Position numbers and translations under genes: made by a program. A stretch of 64,000 nt of DNA from Ifrita kowaldi (taxonomy: Eukaryota; Chordata; Aves; Passeriformes; Cinclosomatidae): NCBI GenBank assembly GCA_013398055.1, contig VZRS01003968.1, positions 492,585-556,584 of the forward strand, in the 5' to 3' direction. Positions 50,723 through 63,500 of the stretch are shown here, piece after piece. Below the pieces are notes generated by a model, which worked only from the letters and a program-made list of their open reading frames with translations, did no database searches and was not told where the DNA came from. The number at the start of each line of letters is the position of its first letter. Position 1 is the first letter of the stretch.

Positions 50723-53700
50723 AAAAACAAAACAAGCAACAAAGAAGAATTATTTACTATGTGGTTTGTTTTTTTTTTTTGACATTACAAAATAGTACAG
50801 TTATAAGAGAAGAAGTAATTACTGGAGCTTTTTGCCCCTACAGGACTTTCTTTGTTACTCAGCAACAGCTGTTTGGCAACAACAGTTGTAAAAACAGTCC
50901 ACAGTTTACAAATTAATGTTTTTTGATTGCTTTGCAAACAACTCCTTTCATTTTATTCATGAATCTTCCCAACATGAAGCTTTGAGGTACAGATGATAGA
51001 AAAACAACAAAAAATCAAGGTTTTCTTTACTAGCTTTGTGATTAATTTTAAAATATGATTACATGAAAGCCTTCATCCTGTACACAAAACCCCTAAAATT
51101 TGGTGTTTTAAAAGCCCGGAAATGTGTCATTAAGTGTTTCAGATACCAAAACTGCTAATAATCTCTGCTGCTTTCTCGTTGTGTGGATAACAGCTGACAT
51201 GTGGGGTAGCAGGAACAACATGAAGTGCTCTTTTTGAGCATGACCACACAGTTGAGGAAAGCAGCTGATAGCATATGTACTGAAGATGCAGCTGACAATG
51301 CATGACTTTATTTGAGCCTTTGCCCTGATAAGTTTTTGACTAGTCTGTTGAGAAAGCAACTCTGCCCAACCTTCATTTTGATCCTGAACTTAAGGAGTTG
51401 TATTGGAATTGTATGAGAAAGACAGAGAAGATGAGAAGAAGGATGAATGAAGTCACCATTAGTCTTTTCTCCAGTCTGTTAGAAGCTATTTTCGTAGTGC
51501 TGTGTCTTGGTGTTTTGCACATCACAACTTACACTACTTATCAGTGTAGTGAATAAACTTCACTTACCTATCCTCAGCTTACAAGTGCAATATTGTTTCC
51601 TAAAATATGTAGTGGACTTTAACCAGTCTAAAGAAAAAAAATGCAAAGCACCTTCACAATGGTAGCCATCTAATTATACTTAAATATAGTGATTAAATTT
51701 TACAGTTATTCTGACAGCAAAGTTTACCATTTAAATGTAAAGCTTGACAAGAAAATAATTCAGAATTACCTTTGACTTCACACATTCTCTTCATAATGTC
51801 AGTATGTTTTCTAAAGTAAAGGTTTCAGAGATTGAGAGAGAGGCTCACAGGGCTCTGATCATGAACGGCGTAGTTATAATACTGTTGGCTTTTGTGAATT
51901 AAGAGGAAATTAAAAGTTTAAAACATAAATGCTAAGTAGCTTGAATACAACATCTTCAGGATTATTGGAATGCATTTTAGAAGCAGAAATATTAATGAAA
52001 ACAGTTCTGTAATTATTGGATGAAGGTATTTCTAGGCTTTGTCTGTTTGTTTATGTTCTTTGAAGTATGGTAATCCAGATATGTGCTGTATCATTTTTTT
52101 CTTGCTGCACTCCATCCATTCCTTCCCTTGCTCCTTCCATTATATGCAACTCATTGTAGCTATCCGCATAAGGAAGGTTTCAGTGAGGATGTGAGAAATA
52201 TAAAATACTTTAAAAATTAACTTATGCAGGTAAGAACACAACTGGGAAGATTGTAAATCATTCCACGTTCTGTGGGAGTACTGAAAAACACTCTTGTGAA
52301 ATAAAATTTTGAGTTCCAAGACCTTGTTTCATATTCCAAGCTAGACTTATAATTTTAGTGTGTGCTAAAATTTAGCGAAGTCCCCCTTGCTACGATCCAG
52401 CAAAATCTGTATGTGGTACTTCCTCTGTGTAATCCAAGCTAGAGTTTGCAAAACTTGTCAGTTATGTCTTCACTTCATGTTCCATAATGTTTTTTTCATT
52501 AAAAATATTCACATATATGCAACTGTGAAGGAGGTTCTGCAGGTTTGTGAATGCTGTTATAAGAGAGGCATGAGACATTATCACTATTGTTAATAGAAGT
52601 GTTGAATACTGTCAGTTTGAAGGTTTTCTGTCAAAACCAAACTAGAAAGTCTTAACCAGTAACAGTGAAGTCAGTGATGCAGTCATCAACAAACAGATGT
52701 CAGTCTGTACTATATATAATTTCTTTTTTTCCCCTCTAGTTTAATAGTAATCTTGACATGAGTATTCAGTACAGCACAACTAAAAGTTTGGAGAGTTTTT
52801 TCCCATTTACTATATTTCAAAAAAATATTTGAACTGTTCAGGAAGCCTAAATCTTATATATTACTAGACTTAGGAGTTAAAGCCTTTTATGGAAGTGCTA
52901 GAGAAAGTATAATCCTGTTTTTAATCATATGCTGACAGTACAGTGTTAGTAAGCACAATATCTATTTTACAGATAAACTCGTCATCCTTTTTCTAAAAAG
53001 GACAAAAAAGGTGCAAAGAAGTCTGAAATATTCAGGAAAGCTTTGTGTTTGATCTTATCCACAACAGCTGTCTCAACACTGCAGAAAGTCAGGCTAGTTA
53101 AAAATGATGGCCTCTGCTGTATCACATAATGAATAAGAAATTTTATTGATAGCAGTAAAACCTATGTTGTCTAGTGCTATTTCACACAAGGCTAATAACT
53201 GTTCTATGGTAGCTGTAGATACAGTTTAATATACGCATGCATTATTCTGAGTACTTTTTGGCAGTGTAGTTCTTTTATATTAAGAATTATCATTAAAATA
53301 CAGATTTAAGTGTCACAGAGAAATGAGACCATTTCTGTAGACTTACCTAGAAATTTTTAGGGAAAAAACCTGCCCCTGGAGAAGCAGGAGGAAGAGAGGA
53401 GATGAGAGGACATTTCTATGACATTACTCACTTGTGAAAAAGAACCAGCATAATCAAATAGCTTGCAATCCTGAAGGGAAGGAGAGTGATGGAAAGAGTT
53501 CTACACATAAAAACATCATATATATTGGTGAGACGTGTGGTCATATGGGTCAGAGCATGAAATGGAAATGAACTCTAAATTTAAAAGCCATCTGAAGGCT
53601 TTTGCACATGGAAAGCAGAATATTGAATATCTCTTTCTTGCTATATACATACCACTCATGCAAATGAAGAAAGTTTCTCCTAGAAAGCTGCTTACTGTAA

Positions 53701-54285
53701 GCATGTAAAAGTATTTTCCTGCTGTCACCTTTTTCCTATCTTGGAGATCTTTCCTCCATCATATGTAGTATCCTGGGAGCAGCTCTGCTGGTGAGAGGTG
53801 AGGTGGTTATTTGGTATATTTCCAATATTTTAAAAATTAAATTCTTTCCTAATAGAGAAGAAATCTGAATCTAGTAGTAAAACATGTGCTTCAAGTTGAA
53901 GATAGCTTTGCACAATGCATTCTTTGACATTCTCTAGCATTCGTCAGTTACATCAAGGGTGTCAAGTTACATCTGGGCTAAGACTGAAGTTTAGCATATC
54001 TAGAAACAGAATAAATTTGCTCAGTATGAAGTGTGTTTTTATAGCCTGAAGAAGCAGCTGTAACCTGTGAGGAGTGCCTGACTTGTTTTGGGTTGGCTGT
54101 TGAATTAGTGTGTCATGGTATCGATTTCTCCCAGTTTGGTTTTATTTGCTTTGCAACTGGATTTGGGAAATACGGAGGGTTGGTGCATTTCTAAACTGTA
54201 CTTTCAACCTCTTTTTGCCCAAGTGATGAAATGTAACTCCTCATGTTAAGGTACAAGTTTAGTTGTACCTGAACAGGATACAGGG

Positions 54286-54668
54286 GTCACTTGGTCTGTT
54301 CAGCCTGGAGGAGACTGAGGGGAGACCTCACTGCAGTTACAGCTTCCTTGTGAGGGGAAGAGCAGGGGCAGACTCTGATCTCTTCTCTGTGGTGACGGTG
54401 ATGGGATCCGAGGAAACGGTCTGAAGTTGTGTCAGGGGAGGGTTAGGTTGGGTATCAGGAAAAGATTCTTCACCCAGAGGGTGGTTGGGCACTGGAACAG
54501 GCTCCCCAGGGAAGTGCTCACAGCACCAGCCTGAGAGAGCTCATGAAGCATTTGGACAATGCTCTCAGGCACACGGTGTGACTCTTCGGGTGTCCTGTGC
54601 AGAGCCACGAGTTGCACTCAATGGTCCTTGTGGGTCCCTTTAAGTCTGGGTATTCTACAATTCTGTGT
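54286..54668 (+). mobile_element. CR1 LINE 3' end
   Basis: 'tcacttggtctgttcagcct' then gagactgaggggagacctca, 'agttgtgtcaggggagggtt', ggcactggaacaggctcccc, and a terminal attctacaattctgtg. It is close to the copy at 680-974 (shared cagagggtg and ggcactggaacaggctcccc), so probably the same subfamily and less diverged. Confidence 0.95.
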
Positions 54669-55359
54669 TTCTTTCTAGGGAGTACATCGTCATGAGATTT
54701 GTTCAGAAGCTGGATTAAAGGGGCATTATATTTAGAGATGTTGCTAAATTTATTTGCACGTAAAAAAAAATCAGGGTGAAGAACATGAAAGGCATGGAAA
54801 ATTCATTACTTATTCTCTCATATTTCTATATTATTAACACTCTTTCTGCATTTTTAATAGAAAAAACACCTGTTAAATCTGATAAAAGATATGAACATTT
54901 ATTAATGTCTTACTGTGATCCTTGGCTCTCCTCAGGTAATCCAGAAGCATGTTTGGGCCACTGTGTATGTTCTTTTGCTGAACTTGCTTTTTATCACGAA
55001 AGGCAACAAAGAATTTTTATTATTATAGATTTCAAAATGTATTCTATTCAAATGTATTCAGAACAAATTCTACTAATATTTTCCTAGGTCACTGTTTTCT
55101 GCTTTATCCATGTACATCTGTCCTTTCAAGAGAAAGGTCAGGGTCTTTTATGTGAAAAGGATATTTTATGCAAATACAATAATTTGCTGTTAGTATAATT
55201 TAAATTGTAAGTATTGTAAAACAAGTAGAATTAGACCAAAATTCATAATTAAAGGACAGAATGACAAGGAAACCACGAGCCCAAATACTGTTATACCAAG
55301 AAGTCTTAAACATAATCCTACAGTTAAATATTTTACTAAAACAGTTCCTGGTATCTCCC

Positions 55360-55860
55360 CCTTTTTCTGGTGTTGTGCTTATATTTTCAGTGCTCCTCTG
55401 GGGTCTTGGCATTGATGGCTTCAGTCTGGTAGTACAGTCAGGCTGTACAGCAAGTTCTAATCACCCCAAGTCTAAGAAATGCAGTGCTTATGTTGACCCT
55501 TCTTCGTCCCTCTAGGATCCACCTTGAGTAATTTTTATGTCTGCTAGCACAGTTTTACACTGCGCTGTTTCTTCACGAATGTGCAGGTTGATGTTACATA
55601 TGATTTTATTACATACTCTGCCTTTTGTGTATGCCAGATGCTATTTCCCTCTTCCCTTTGTTGCCCAGCAATTTAACTGAGCATCAGAGCATTGGAGAAC
55701 CAGTGTCGGGCTGGGCCTCTTTTTTGACAGTCCCATGGTGCTCATTTGCACAATGTCTGCGCTTCTCAAAGCCTCTGCTCTCATACCAAGCCTTCAATTC
55801 TCCGTGTGTACCAGGGCGTTAGGGTCATAAACACCTCATTCTGCACAAAGTAACCACTTG
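55360..55860. other. Unclassified moderately GC-rich stretch
   Basis: A pyrimidine-rich region with short open frames (55261-55515, 55625-55822) and no recognised homology. It may be an old retroelement. Confidence 0.3.
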
Positions 55861-56559
55861 CTGTGACTCTAAAAACTGCAGCTGTAACATCCAAAAGGTA
55901 AGAAAAGGTTACCCAAGTTAGGGATAGCCACCTGTCGGAAGAAAGGTTTCTGTTACAGCTAAAAACAAGAAAATGAGTCCACAGGAATGTTTAGGCAGAG
56001 CAAGCCTCAATGCTCAAGCCTTGCAAACCGTATTGGAAGCCTGTAAGTAGTGGAACCATATTAACATCACTGGACTACAGCATTCACTCATTTCTATTTT
56101 ATTTTGCCTCTCAATCAATGCATTTATTTCATATGCATTATATGAAATAAATAAGTAAGTATAAGGACTACGAAGAGAGTGCTTACTAATGGGTGTCACT
56201 TTTATTAAATATATATATGTAAAATTCTCTGTCACAAAGTAATGTTAGACCCTGACCATTCTCCTGAAAGCACAAAAGTCTGTTTTTGGAAGCAGAAAAC
56301 AGCAACCTAGAAAAGTATCAACAGGATCCATTTGAATGAAACATGTTTTACAAGCTTTTCTAACCCTTTGTGCTAGATAAAGGTCTCTCTGCATAGCTGA
56401 GACCATGTGTAATGTACTTGCCAGGGACTCTAAGAAAGCAAAAGTCAGATCCATGTCCGATTGTGGCAAAGTAAACAAGGAATGGTAGACTAAGAAAATG
56501 TAAGCAGACTTAGAGTCACTTTTCTTCCCTCACTAAAGCCATTCTTGTAAGGGATGATA

Positions 56560-56830
56560 TGGTAGTTTATGACCATGAAAGGTGGAAAGTGAACGCACTG
56601 AAGAAGCGGGAAGCGCACCGTAGGGACAGTGAGCTGTCCCGGATGCCACCCTCAGACAGGACGGGTGAGCGTGGTGGCCATGTGGTCTGGGTTGGACAGC
56701 GCTCGGACCCTGCTGCTGCTGCTGCTGCACATGCCGTGGCTGTCAGCAGAGGCAACAGCAGACCAGCTGTGCCCCATGCCTGCCTCACCAGGCTTGTTTG
56801 CAGCTACATGCGGCTTGTGGTAGTTAGCTG
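56560..56830 (+). other. CpG-rich, exon-like island in the intron
   Basis: About 270 bp with roughly ten or more CpGs, against near-absence around it. On + there is an open frame from about 56559 to 56933 and a strong donor-like site, ggacgg|gtgagc at 56664/56665. In another frame ATG at 56680 (gtggccatgtgg) opens MWSGLDSARTLLLLLLHMPWLSAEA, which looks like a secretion leader. The six Leu come from a ctg repeat at about 56709-56727. I do not recognise a gene. Possibilities are a lineage-specific alternative first exon, a retrocopy, or a GC-rich repeat. Confidence 0.35.
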
Positions 56831-57999
56831 CTCCTCTCAAGTGCTTTGCAAAAACTCTGTTCCAGATTTTACATGGAGAGAAATTGAATTTTCTCCCATT
56901 TTTCTCACCATACGTAATGCCATAATTTTATAAGCAGAGCCTTTTTGAACAAAAGTGCCTCTCAGGTGGTTTATCCCTTGCCCATTCAGCTGAACACAGA
57001 CCTATGTGTCTGAGCTGAACAGGGATGGGATTACTTATATTTTTAAAGGAAAACTAAAGTGTAGTTGTTTTGTAGATTCAGGTGCTAAGCCAACAGTGCT
57101 CCAATTCTTATTATTCCATCTCTTTCATACCAGATTTTAAATCTTTATCTCGAGAAAGTTTATAAAAATAGCCTCTTTACTGTCATTGAGATTTTGTAGT
57201 TTTCATTTTAACCTTACTTTTAATCAAATTGATGAGCCGTAACTAAATATTACATACTGGATTGCTAGCTTACTTGCTTGTCTTTTAAATGGTGATAATC
57301 CATCCAGTGTTCTTCATTAAAAATACTAGTAGTTTTTAGATAATTTAATATGCACCATATAATGGCTTTATTTTTGTTGCCTTTGCAAATGCACAACAGT
57401 GGAAAAATAAACACTGTCATATATTTGCAAAATTTCTTGTTCAGTATTTTTTCTTTTTTCATCTCTCAATATATGCAGCCTTTGGATTAGCTGGAAAGAA
57501 CCTTCAATTAAACATAATTGGCGTTTCTTATAAACATTTTTAAGGTATTAACTGAAATATTTATTAATGGAACAAAGGAAAAACACAATGTTGGTGTGTG
57601 TATAACTTAGGTTACGAAAATACAAGTTTGAGACACAGTGCATAGATGTGATGGTTTGCATACCAGAATATTTATTTCACATAGTTCAAATTACAAAGAT
57701 GCAAAATATAGCGCTTGTTTAAACTGCATGAAAATCTACAGTATCAGGGTGTGACTGGCAGCCATGTGCTTCTAAATTCATGTTGTTTGAAAGATGGCCC
57801 AAATGCTAAGATTTTTTTTGACCACCTGCAACAAAATTAAAACCATGTCACATGCTATGGCCCAGATGCTGATAAAATAAAACTGTTTCACCATTTTCCA
57901 CAATTTGCTAAATTTTGGATTTCATAGTTCAGGTTAGTCGTGTTAAATTAGAAATTGAGTTACAGTGTAAATATAGAAGTGTTTTGAGTGTATCCAGTG

Positions 58000-58525
58000 A
58001 GGTTTTGGCAGTGGGTGGCAAGAAAAGACCAGTGCCAGACACAGCTGGTTCCAGCCAGCTCTGCAACAGATCTGCCACAGGACACAGCTGAGCCCGTCAG
58101 TGAAGCTGGTGGCGCCTCTTGTGAAAGCATATTTAAGGAAAAACAAAAATATTAGACAGGCAGAGGAGAAGGGAACAAAGGCAGAGTGGGAAACAACACA
58201 GGGATTAGCTAGGGTGGAAGAGGAGGAGCTCCATGGTGGAGCAGACATCCACAGTACTGCTTGTGGGGATAGGAAGAAGGATAGTGTTTTAAATTTTGTG
58301 GTTTATGCTCACTACACGGACCTGTTTTGATCAGCACGAAGTTCCATTAATTTTTCTTAGGTCAGCTTTGCCCACTAGGGAAGTTGTTGAGCAATTTCCC
58401 TGCCTTCAGCTTGATGCAGCTCATTCAACCTGTTTTCTCACCGTGTCCTAAGTGCTAAAGAAGGACAGTGAGGGAGCGAGTGGCTGTGTGGGAGTTCAGC
58501 TGTTTGCCAAAGCTAACCTAGCACA
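58000..58525 (+). mobile_element. Probable LTR fragment of an avian endogenous retrovirus
   Basis: 'cagacacagctggttccagc', 'gacacagctgagcccgtcag' and catatttaag (TATA-like) follow the order I recall in LTRs common in Neoaves. The end, 'agggagcgagtggctgtgtg' ... gctaacctagcaca, resembles the LTR 3' terminus whose complement begins the element at 63501. Diverged; no internal retroviral genes. Orientation + by this comparison. Confidence 0.5.
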
Positions 58526-59341
58526 AGAGAGGAGGAGTTATGTGAGCTAGTGCATGTCTCATAAAATATCCTTGATGGTATAAATCTTCTTTGCGTTGGA
58601 GTTTAACGGTAAATTGGGAGTAAGTTCTTGAAGACAACAGAAGTACACCAGCTAAGGCACATACTGAGAACAGAAGTCATATCCAAGTGCGTGGTTATCT
58701 TTATCATAGCAATTGTGGAGAAGAAAATAAATATCATAATCATTGATGGGATTCTTGTTTAGCAGGCTGTAATTTTGATCTGACTTGTTCAAAAGTAATA
58801 CAGTTTTTACAGACTTTTAACTACAGGCAGATTTAGGTACTGTGTATACCTTACTGTAGTGTATATGAAAGCTATGAACAGAGAGTCCTCTTGATGTAAG
58901 CACAGAATTTCTCTAGCACTGAACAAAGATTTGTCTGCTGCCTCCTTCAGTGTACCATCTGTCTTGGGTGTGTCTTCCAAGTGCCTTCTTCCAAGACACT
59001 AATTCAGACTTAAATGATTTTTTTCATCAAATATATTAATGAGAAATGTTAAAAAGCATGCAGAGAAATCGAACCACTTCTGGAGATTCTCTCAGCTGCT
59101 CATAATTGAATAAAGATACTACTTCATTAGCAGCTGATATTCAACAGTAGATGTTTAAAAGTGGCTCATGCAACTTTCCAGATAAATGAAAGACATTAGG
59201 TTACCAGAGGGTAAATTAGAATATTAAATGACTGGGACTAGCCTTGCTGACTTTGTTGACTCTAATCCACTTTTTTCAGCATAGTATTAAACTTCCCACA
59301 GTGAGGCAACTTTATGCTCACTTCAGACCTCTTTCAGTTTA

Positions 59342-59384
59342 TGTCTGTCTGTCTGTCTAGCTATCTATCTGTCTATCTCTCTAT
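59342..59384. repeat. (TGTC)n/(TATC)n compound microsatellite
   Basis: Tandem tgtc units followed by ctat/tctg units. A typical tetranucleotide microsatellite, likely polymorphic. Confidence 0.95.
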
Positions 59385-60999
59385 GGCCCATGTGTTAAAA
59401 TGCATTTAAATTAAAATCTTAGGTTCTTTGGATCTTTCTCACCTTTCTTTCCCTACAACACATAGTCAATATTGACTATCTGGTTCAATGAGAGTGTTTC
59501 TGAAAATTTGGGCTTTTTTTGAAAATAAAGAATTTTTAAAACCAACATTTTAATTGACAGGTTTTATGGTTTTGTTACTGTATTAAAGTTGTATTACATT
59601 GTGGTGACCTGTGCAGTTTTTTCTTTGTATCTTCAAAAGCTTCAAAATAATTTCTCTGAAGTAAAAACTGAATTTTGCAGGGATTCACGGATTTCCCAAA
59701 GCTTTGGCTTGGGTTTACATTAAATCCTACATGTGGTAAAAGAATTCTGAAAGCTTTGACACCCGTGAAAAGGGAGGCTGCTTTCTTTGAAGTGTTACAA
59801 CATTTCAGTGGGAATTAAATTTCTTAAACTGCTCTGAGACTTTGGTGGTTGTACACACCATTAAGGAAATACATGCCCACCTTCTCCTTTAGTGGTTTCC
59901 TGTGTATGAGGTTTCTGGGTTGGTCATCTGGTATTTAATTATGGTTTCCTTCATCAAAGATAACAGAATTATTGTAGGAAACAGAGCTCAGAAATAAATT
60001 TATGGGATGTAAGTTTGTGAGTAATTTATGCCAGTATTCCTGCACTCACTTCAGTGTTAGACAACAATGAAAAAATTGAGTTGGGCTTTTTTTAATAGAT
60101 AGTTTATTGATAGGATTTATACAATTGTAATTACTTGATATTTCTTTAAAGGTGCATGAGTTGAGGCTTTTTTTGTGTGTGTTAAAGCCATGGTTGACTA
60201 CCTATTCCCATTTACTTTAGCAAACCAGTTTCAGGATCAATGGTCAGTCATTTGTTGTCCCTCTCTCTGAGGACAAGACTGGGTTTCAGCAGCTCAGGTA
60301 GCATGCAATAGTAAGAACAAATCTACAGAAACAAAATCACTAAGGAAAGGGTAAAAGATGGTGTGCAGTCAGGGTCTTCCCCTTGTTCTGACATTGTAGT
60401 GCAGAGAAGAGAGATGGTTGTGTTTGAGTAAGAGGTTGATAATGTTTATTATCCCTGTTGTTTATGATGAGAGTTAACCTCTAGCAGCATGACTGACACA
60501 GGCAACACCTCAGTAACTGTACAGTTGCTCTGCTTGCCATACGAACACAGTTATTTCCTTAAATTGCTTACACACCCCCCTATAAAGATTTCCTGTAACA
60601 TCTTTGGAAGCAATTTTTTCAAAGTGGTGCTAGCCAGAATATTTCTACTTTTGTGTTGTTACTTCTCTATCACTCTGTCTTCTCTACATGGGAAAAAAAA
60701 ATCTTGGGTATTTAAAAATTGGAGTGTATGAATTTTGAAAATAGAAATAAATCTGCATGTAAGTGGCTCTGCCCGCATGAAAGCGTTTGATATATTAAGA
60801 GTCAATTATAATAGCCTTTTGATGAACAAACCATAGGTCATCAGTGTACTCTAGCTCCAAGGGAAAGAAAGCTCTTTTTTCTGGCATACGTGAAAAGTGC
60901 CTAATACAAACGTGCAGTACTGAAATGACATCTTGTGTGAGCCAAAGTCTGAGATCTTTCTGTGTTTGTCACCTGATGCAAAAGTAGTTCAGGTGGTTC

Positions 61000-61650
61000 A
61001 TGAATAATGAGCTGGCAGTGTGTGCTTGCAGCCCAGAAAGCCAACCAAATCCTGGGCTGCATCCAAAGCAGCGCGGGCAGCAGGGCCAGGGAGGGGATTC
61101 TGCCCCTCTGCTCTGCTCTGCTGAGACCCCACCTGCAGGGCTGCATCCAGCTCTGGGGTCCCAACATAAGAAGGACATGAAATTGTTGGAACCAGTCCAG
61201 AGAAGGGGCATGAGGATGATAAAAGGACTGGAGCACCTCCCCTATGAAGACAGGCTGAGGAAGTTGGGTCTGTTGTGCCTGGAGAAGGGAAGGTTGCATG
61301 GAGACCTCACAGCAACTTTCCAGTATCCGAAGGGGGCCAGCAGGAAAGGTGGAGAGGGACTCTTCATCAGGAGCTGCAGCAATAGGACAAGTGGGAATGG
61401 CTTCAAATGGAAAGAGGGGAAATTCAATATGATATTAGGAAGAAATTCTTTATTGTGAGGGTGATGAGGCACTGAAACAAGGTGCTCTGGAGGTCATGGA
61501 TTCCCCAACCCTAGCAGTGTTCAAATCCTAGGTTGGATGGGACTTTGGGCAACATGGTCTAGTGGGATGTGTCCCTTCTCAGGACAGGGGGATTGGGGCT
61601 AGACTGTCTTTATGGTCCATTCCATACCCTTAACATTCTATGATTCTAAG
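61000..61650 (+). mobile_element. CR1 LINE 3' fragment
   Basis: It starts at the ORF2 end ('ctggcagtgtgtgcttgcag' then cccagaaagccaacc...ctgggctgcatccaaagcag) and continues with gtctgttgtgcctggagaag and 'attaggaagaaattctttat'. It ends with tggtccattccatacccttaacattctatgattcta. The 152-codon frame at 61000-61458 belongs to it. Confidence 0.95.
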
Positions 61651-63500
61651 ATAATGGAAAAGGAATTAAAAATATTGTGAACTCATTTACATCTGACTTC
61701 AGTAATCATTCATTCATTCTGACAAGAGACTTAAACTGTGATTGAATAGATTGCTAGATGTGTACAAATCTATTTATTTGAGTAAGACACTTCTTGCATC
61801 TGAAACACTGTATAAATAATATTTTCACTTCCAGATTGCCTCCCTCATTAACATTTACTACAGCAGAGAACTGCTGAATTGAAATTGGTGTAGGAAAGTC
61901 TGTGGAATTATTTAGGTCAACACCTGTTGTGAGGTGCTGCCAGTCAGAGCCTGGAGTGGAAAAGATAACTGGGTTTGGTAGAAGCAGAAAAGTCTGTAGT
62001 TACAAAGTTCTCATGCGAGGGCAATACCTTTATTTATTGTTAATTAAATGAACAGGAAAGTGTAATACAATGCTCATTATCTAAATAAATTTCTTGGAAA
62101 TGTAAAGAATTATACGGTTCTTGTTAAAAGCATTCTTTTATGAAATTATGTACTGACTTACTTTGCATGCATTTAAATTCTGTCATCCTAAATTAGTTTT
62201 CAGAAAGTATTTTGAACACATTTATTTCATCCTAAGTTGTCAGTTGAAGGAATAGCACTCAAGATTGTAGTCAGGGTCCTCCAGAGCTGCATGCCTTTCT
62301 TGCCTGCACCATAATGTGGAATTCACGTTATTTCTAGGTTCTTGTATAAGTTCTTTACTTTCATTATATATTCTGGAAATGGTTGCCTTATGACTCTTTT
62401 ATGCTCTGGCCTTGGATGTTGCATACCCCTCTAGTGAAAATGAATTGACACATGAAAAACTGAATCCAGAATAGTTTTCCTGGATTCTACATGCAGTGAG
62501 TGAAATCCACGAGATTTGGTGAAAGCTTCTTTTTCTGGGAAAATTAAATTTGCTCTAAGGCGCTTGTATAAGGTCATCATCATGCATTGAAGAGTGCAGC
62601 AATGGTTCTGTAACATTGCAAAGAACACCTTAGCACTGTTCTTACAATATTTCTCAGGAAAAACATACCTAGAGATTAAAGAATTAGAATGTTTAAAATT
62701 ATTTTGAGTAATGGAGATACCAAAGTCAACTAATACAATATTTTGATTTTGCTCATTGAGATTTAATCACAGTAATAAACAAGTACCATTAGATGCTTGG
62801 CATAAATAAAATGTAGCAAAATAATGGCCTTGTAATGTAAAGAAGGCACAACTGATTATAGTCTAGAAGCTATATGTCAATCCAGTTGGTTTTCATTATT
62901 TAAAGGCCTGCTGAAAATGTTTAATTTATAAACGGTAGAACAGATTGCTTAAATGAACTCTGAGACCAGTTCACATCGGCAAGAAACATGAGTGTATCAT
63001 CCCATTCTGACCTTCTGATTTCTTAAGAGATTCAGAAATAATCCAGAATTCCCAGACTAAAGTTCAGCTGCATCCTTAGCATTTTATTTTGCCCTACAGT
63101 TTACCTTAGCAAGTAGTTGAAGCACGGACCAAAAACTGATAAAAAAAGGCACATAAATACATTTTATCATAAAATTAAACCCTGTTCATAAATATGTCTC
63201 TGAATCTGATAAGCTTAAGCCTTCACTTTGGCAGAACAACACCATATCTGCCTAGATACAATAAAGGCATTTGGGTATCCAGCAGCCCACCACCAAGTAT
63301 ATAAATGTATTATTTGCATGTTTAAGGTGGGCAGCCCGATATAACAGTAGTGAAGGCATGTGGATGTTACAGAGTTATATCCTGCTAAAATATTTGGGTG
63401 AAGTGCCGTAATACTGAGAATTTGACATGTATGTCTCATAGTGTGATCTCTGCAGTTACAGAATTTGCCTCTTTATTTGTTTGCATTTTGCAGGTTTTGG

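Noticed and set aside
56680..56760. PTPRD signal-peptide exon
   Set aside because: The leader looks like one, but it lies 36 kb downstream of Ig1 on the same strand, and its leucines come from a ctg repeat.
61000..61458. 152-codon open frame
   Set aside because: It lies entirely within a CR1 3' fragment and reads antisense-free CR1 ORF2 end and UTR; not a host gene.
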